64,000 bases of DNA from Cytobacillus oceanisediminis (lineage in GTDB: Bacteria; Bacillota; Bacilli; Bacillales; Cytobacillaceae). A program made the translations under genes and the position numbers. The stretch covers positions 174,515-238,514 of the forward strand of contig NZ_VLKI01000008.1 of NCBI RefSeq assembly GCF_007830235.1. The letters run 5' to 3'. Under the pieces are notes generated by a model, which saw nothing but the letters and a program-made list of their open reading frames with translations, was not told the DNA's origin and did no database searches. Within the stretch, counting starts at the first letter, position 1. Every line of letters begins with the position of its first letter. Shown one piece after another: positions 62,052 through 64,000 of this stretch.

Positions 62052-62297
62052 TTAAATAACGTTAGTTTGATTAAAAACTTGATCAACGACTTCAAGCCTC
62101 CGTTTTCCACATTGTTGACGAATAATGGTTGTATACTTACCGTTTTTAACAAATTTGTTTGTATTAGTTATATACAACTTTTGAATCAATTCAATCATTT
62201 TCTTTTCATCTATCTCGTCATTCCAATATTTATCTATTACTAAATTAATAGATACCGCTAAATCTCTCTGTGTTTTCTGAAATAGTTTAACTTCCAC
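62052..62297 (-). CDS. Small protein of the TIGR04540-like family, BREX leader gene
   Basis: 81 residues; LFQKTQRDLAVSINLVID, then TIIRQQCGKRRLEVVDQV, matches a small Firmicutes family that I recall as TIGR04540. Function unknown. It heads the BREX operon, with AGGTGGC before the ATG. A small regulatory role is possible but not shown. Confidence 0.7.
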   Translation of the reverse strand: MEVKLFQKTQRDLAVSINLVIDKYWNDEIDEKKMIELIQKLYITNTNKFVKNGKYTTIIRQQCGKRRLEVVDQVFNQTNVI

Positions 62298-62425
62298 GTT
62301 GAAGCCACCTCAATACTCTTACTTTTTTTATACTTTATCTTTATTTTATCTCTAGTACATTAGTAACACAATAGGGATGGAAAAATATACAAAATTTTTC
62401 TGGCAGCTCCACGATCTAAAAATGT

Positions 62426-62508
62426 AAAGGGGGTACCCACTCGTTTCATGCCCCACCCCTTTATGTATCAACCGTTGTTTATCCATTTGGATAGACGGCG
62501 GTTTTTTT
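62426..62508 (+). promoter_or_regulatory. Two hairpins in the leader of the rightward genes
   Basis: AAAGGGG and CCCCTTT bracket 62426-62463 with a large loop. AACCGTTGTTTATCC (62470-62484) pairs with GGATAGACGGCGGTT (62489-62503), followed by seven T: a terminator. Since no gene precedes on the + strand, this could be an attenuator for the gene at 62566 or the end of a short RNA. The BREX promoter should lie within 62298-62400 on the other strand. Confidence 0.55.
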
Positions 62509-62565
62509 GTTTTACAGAGAAGACATGCGTGGTGAGAAGAGCGCATACGAAAGGAGGATAGCGAA

Positions 62566-62769
62566 ATGAATAAGTCATTAGTAAAAATTCTGGTAAAGGC
62601 AAAGGAACTAAACAAATGGGTTCCCGCTAGGTTTCTAGCAAAGTATGGCATCCAAAATGTAAATCTACTAAAACTTGAAGATGCTGACTTAATTCTCACC
62701 AAGAGAAGCAAATCAGAAGGCTTACTATTAAAGCTGACCTTAAAGGGTTATTACTATTTCAATAAATAA
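62566..62769 (+). CDS. Small basic protein of unknown function
   Basis: 67 residues, lysine-rich, no hydrophobic helix (ends LLLKLTLKGYYYFNK). GAAAGGAGGATAG before the ATG supports translation. It begins the rightward gene set opposite to BREX. No family recognised. Confidence 0.55.
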   Translation: MNKSLVKILVKAKELNKWVPARFLAKYGIQNVNLLKLEDADLILTKRSKSEGLLLKLTLKGYYYFNK

Positions 62770-62812
62770 TAGGAGTAACCTTATAAAAACATTAACTAGG
62801 AGGAAATCGATT

Positions 62813-63331
62813 ATGAAGGAAAATGTATGGCAAGAACAGCAACACAAATTAGGATTATTTACGGAGAAGAGTGTTTCCCTTTTTGAGATTAAAGAAATTC
62901 ACCAGAATCTATTAATCCAACAAGCTGCTATCTCAGAAGAGATAGCAGTTGCAATCATACGTAATGAATATGTAAAGCTATCTCATTTACTTGTTAATAG
63001 GAGCAAAATCCAATCAGCTATAAAAGAGATTGAATTTCTGCATGAGGATGAACTTAATAGTCATGTTTCAATGAATGATCGTATAAGCAAAGCACTAAGG
63101 GATGCAGCAATTACAATGGAATCTAAAGGTGAAGACATATTGCTAAATGTAATCAGCAATCTTGATAAATTAAACAAATCAGCACACAGCATGATATCGA
63201 AGGCAACATCAATTTCTAACAAAACTTTTAGCAGAGGGAATCAGCTTAGTCATCAAGCAGGCAAATTCCTAGTTCATAAAACATCGGAAGGTTTAGCAAA
63301 ACTATCAGATGTAATTCAAAAAAGATCTTAA
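62813..63331 (+). CDS. Helical protein of unknown function
   Basis: 172 residues, predicted all-helical with polar heptads (LFEIKEIHQNLLIQQAAISEE). CTAGGAGGAAAT precedes the ATG. It is 43 bp after the preceding gene and 25 bp before the next, so the three form an operon. Not recognised. Confidence 0.55.
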   Translation: MKENVWQEQQHKLGLFTEKSVSLFEIKEIHQNLLIQQAAISEEIAVAIIRNEYVKLSHLLVNRSKIQSAIKEIEFLHEDELNSHVSMNDRISKALRDAAITMESKGEDILLNVISNLDKLNKSAHSMISKATSISNKTFSRGNQLSHQAGKFLVHKTSEGLAKLSDVIQKRS

Positions 63332-63356
63332 TTCATTGAAAGGAGGTGAAAATCAT

Positions 63357-64000
63357 ATGAAGACAGGTAAACATTCAAAAATAAATAACATCATACCATT
63401 CGCTAGTATTAGTAACCCTAATGTATCTTCATTACCTAATGTTGTTGTATCATCTTCAGAATCCAAGCATCGAATTGAGGAGCTTCAAACATTTGTTGAA
63501 GAGGTTATGGTAAAAGGCGTTGACTATGGTGTGGTAGATGGATTCTCTAAACCGACACTGTTAAAGCCTGGGGCAGAAAAGCTTTGTGATGTATTCGGAT
63601 TTTCAAAGACAGTAAAAGTTGTAAACCGTATTGAACAGTGGGAAGCTGGTATATTCGCTTATGAAGTGAAGATGATACTAACCCGCAAAGACAACGGGGT
63701 CATTGAGGCTGAAGGACTTGGTTCCTGCAACAGCAAAGAAGCAGCATTTCAACAGCAAGATGCCTATACGATTGTGAACACTGTATTGAAAATGGCCAAA
63801 AAGCGAGCATTGATTGATGCTGTACTATCTGCAACACGTTCTAGTGGTATCTTCACACAAGACATTGAAAATTTTCCTACAAACTCTAGCATTAAAGGAG
63901 GTGATGAACCTGTAACCAAACGTCAGCTACTTAAGATTCATCAAATTGTTGCTGAGCTTAAAATGCGCCATGAAGTTGCAAAAGAATTGATGCAGATGAA
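63357..64000 (+). CDS. Phage/plasmid-type DNA-metabolism protein (C-terminus outside window)
   Basis: 214 codons visible from an ATG with AAAGGAGGTG upstream. The segment KGVDYGVVDGFSKPTLLKPGAEKL (residues about 54-77), followed by NTVLKMAKKRALIDAVL, is a widespread pattern of proteins in phages, ICEs and plasmids, often near single-strand annealing or replication genes. I do not know its biochemical role. It supports the view that island B is a mobile element continuing beyond the window. Confidence 0.65.
   Translation, partial: MKTGKHSKINNIIPFASISNPNVSSLPNVVVSSSESKHRIEELQTFVEEVMVKGVDYGVVDGFSKPTLLKPGAEKLCDVFGFSKTVKVVNRIEQWEAGIFAYEVKMILTRKDNGVIEAEGLGSCNSKEAAFQQQDAYTIVNTVLKMAKKRALIDAVLSATRSSGIFTQDIENFPTNSSIKGGDEPVTKRQLLKIHQIVAELKMRHEVAKELMQM

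Noticed and set aside
46998-62297. DISARM system
   Set aside because: A DrmD-like helicase is present, but drmA, drmB and drmC are not; BrxA, BrxB, BrxC and PglZ define BREX.

Overview
The window looks like the chromosome of a low-to-moderate G+C, spore-forming Bacillaceae bacterium (Bacillus/Cytobacillus/Mesobacillus-like). Reasons: an alpha/beta-type small acid-soluble spore protein, strong AGGAGG-type ribosome binding sites, TGTNAN7TNACA (TnrA/GlnR) boxes upstream of amtB, a CtaA-type heme A synthase, a proline dehydrogenase of the Bacillus PutB type and a yybP-ykoY riboswitch.

Positions 1-20200 are chromosomal backbone. In order: a DUF294 nucleotidyltransferase (cut by the window edge) and amtB; a spore protein gene and a 41-residue gene separated by a 21-bp iterated repeat; a candidate structured RNA; an APH-family kinase; ctaA; a five-gene operon (RpiR regulator, carrier, M20 deacylase, GNAT acyltransferase, N-succinylamino acid racemase) that fits the D- to L-amino acid conversion pathway; a membrane protein; a maltose PTS permease with maltose 6'-phosphate phosphatase; proline dehydrogenase; a Mn-type riboswitch ahead of two small genes; an AraC regulator; and a DUF485 + Na/solute symporter pair.

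At 20207 the backbone is interrupted. A 44-bp block corresponding to the anticodon loop through the 3' end of a tRNA (anticodon GAC, Val-like) occurs at 20207-20250 and again at 43170-43213, in the same orientation, and neither copy has the 5' half of the tRNA. Between them lies island A (about 23 kb). Its left end is a graveyard: YnfA, an IS21 istA and malic enzyme remnants. Its centre is a 13-gene catabolic and sensory cargo plus a LacI regulator, and a tyrosine recombinase sits next to the right att copy. The cargo has a TAXI-type TRAP transporter; an enolase-superfamily dehydratase/racemase; Fe-dependent alcohol, aldehyde and AllD-like dehydrogenases; a YesN/YesM-type two-component pair with an orphan sugar-type binding lipoprotein; and a second operon with an HpsN/HisD-like dehydrogenase, an ADP-forming acyl-CoA synthetase, three hotdog dehydratases and a thioesterase. 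The substrate cannot be deduced.

From 43214 to the right edge is a second, AT-rich island B. Its left end carries a different pair of short direct repeats, consistent with a second integrase. It contains four genes of unknown function (one with an ADP-ribosyltransferase-like N-terminal motif) and an eight-gene BREX-like phage defence locus. That locus has the type 1 core brxA-brxB-brxC-pglX-pglZ, but a long SNF2 helicase (BrxHII/DrmD-like) and an Mrr-type nuclease stand where the Lon-like brxL is usual. Three small rightward genes follow, the last resembling a phage/plasmid DNA-metabolism family and running off the window. The simplest reading is tandem accretion of two elements at one tRNA gene, with the intact tRNA expected beyond position 64000.
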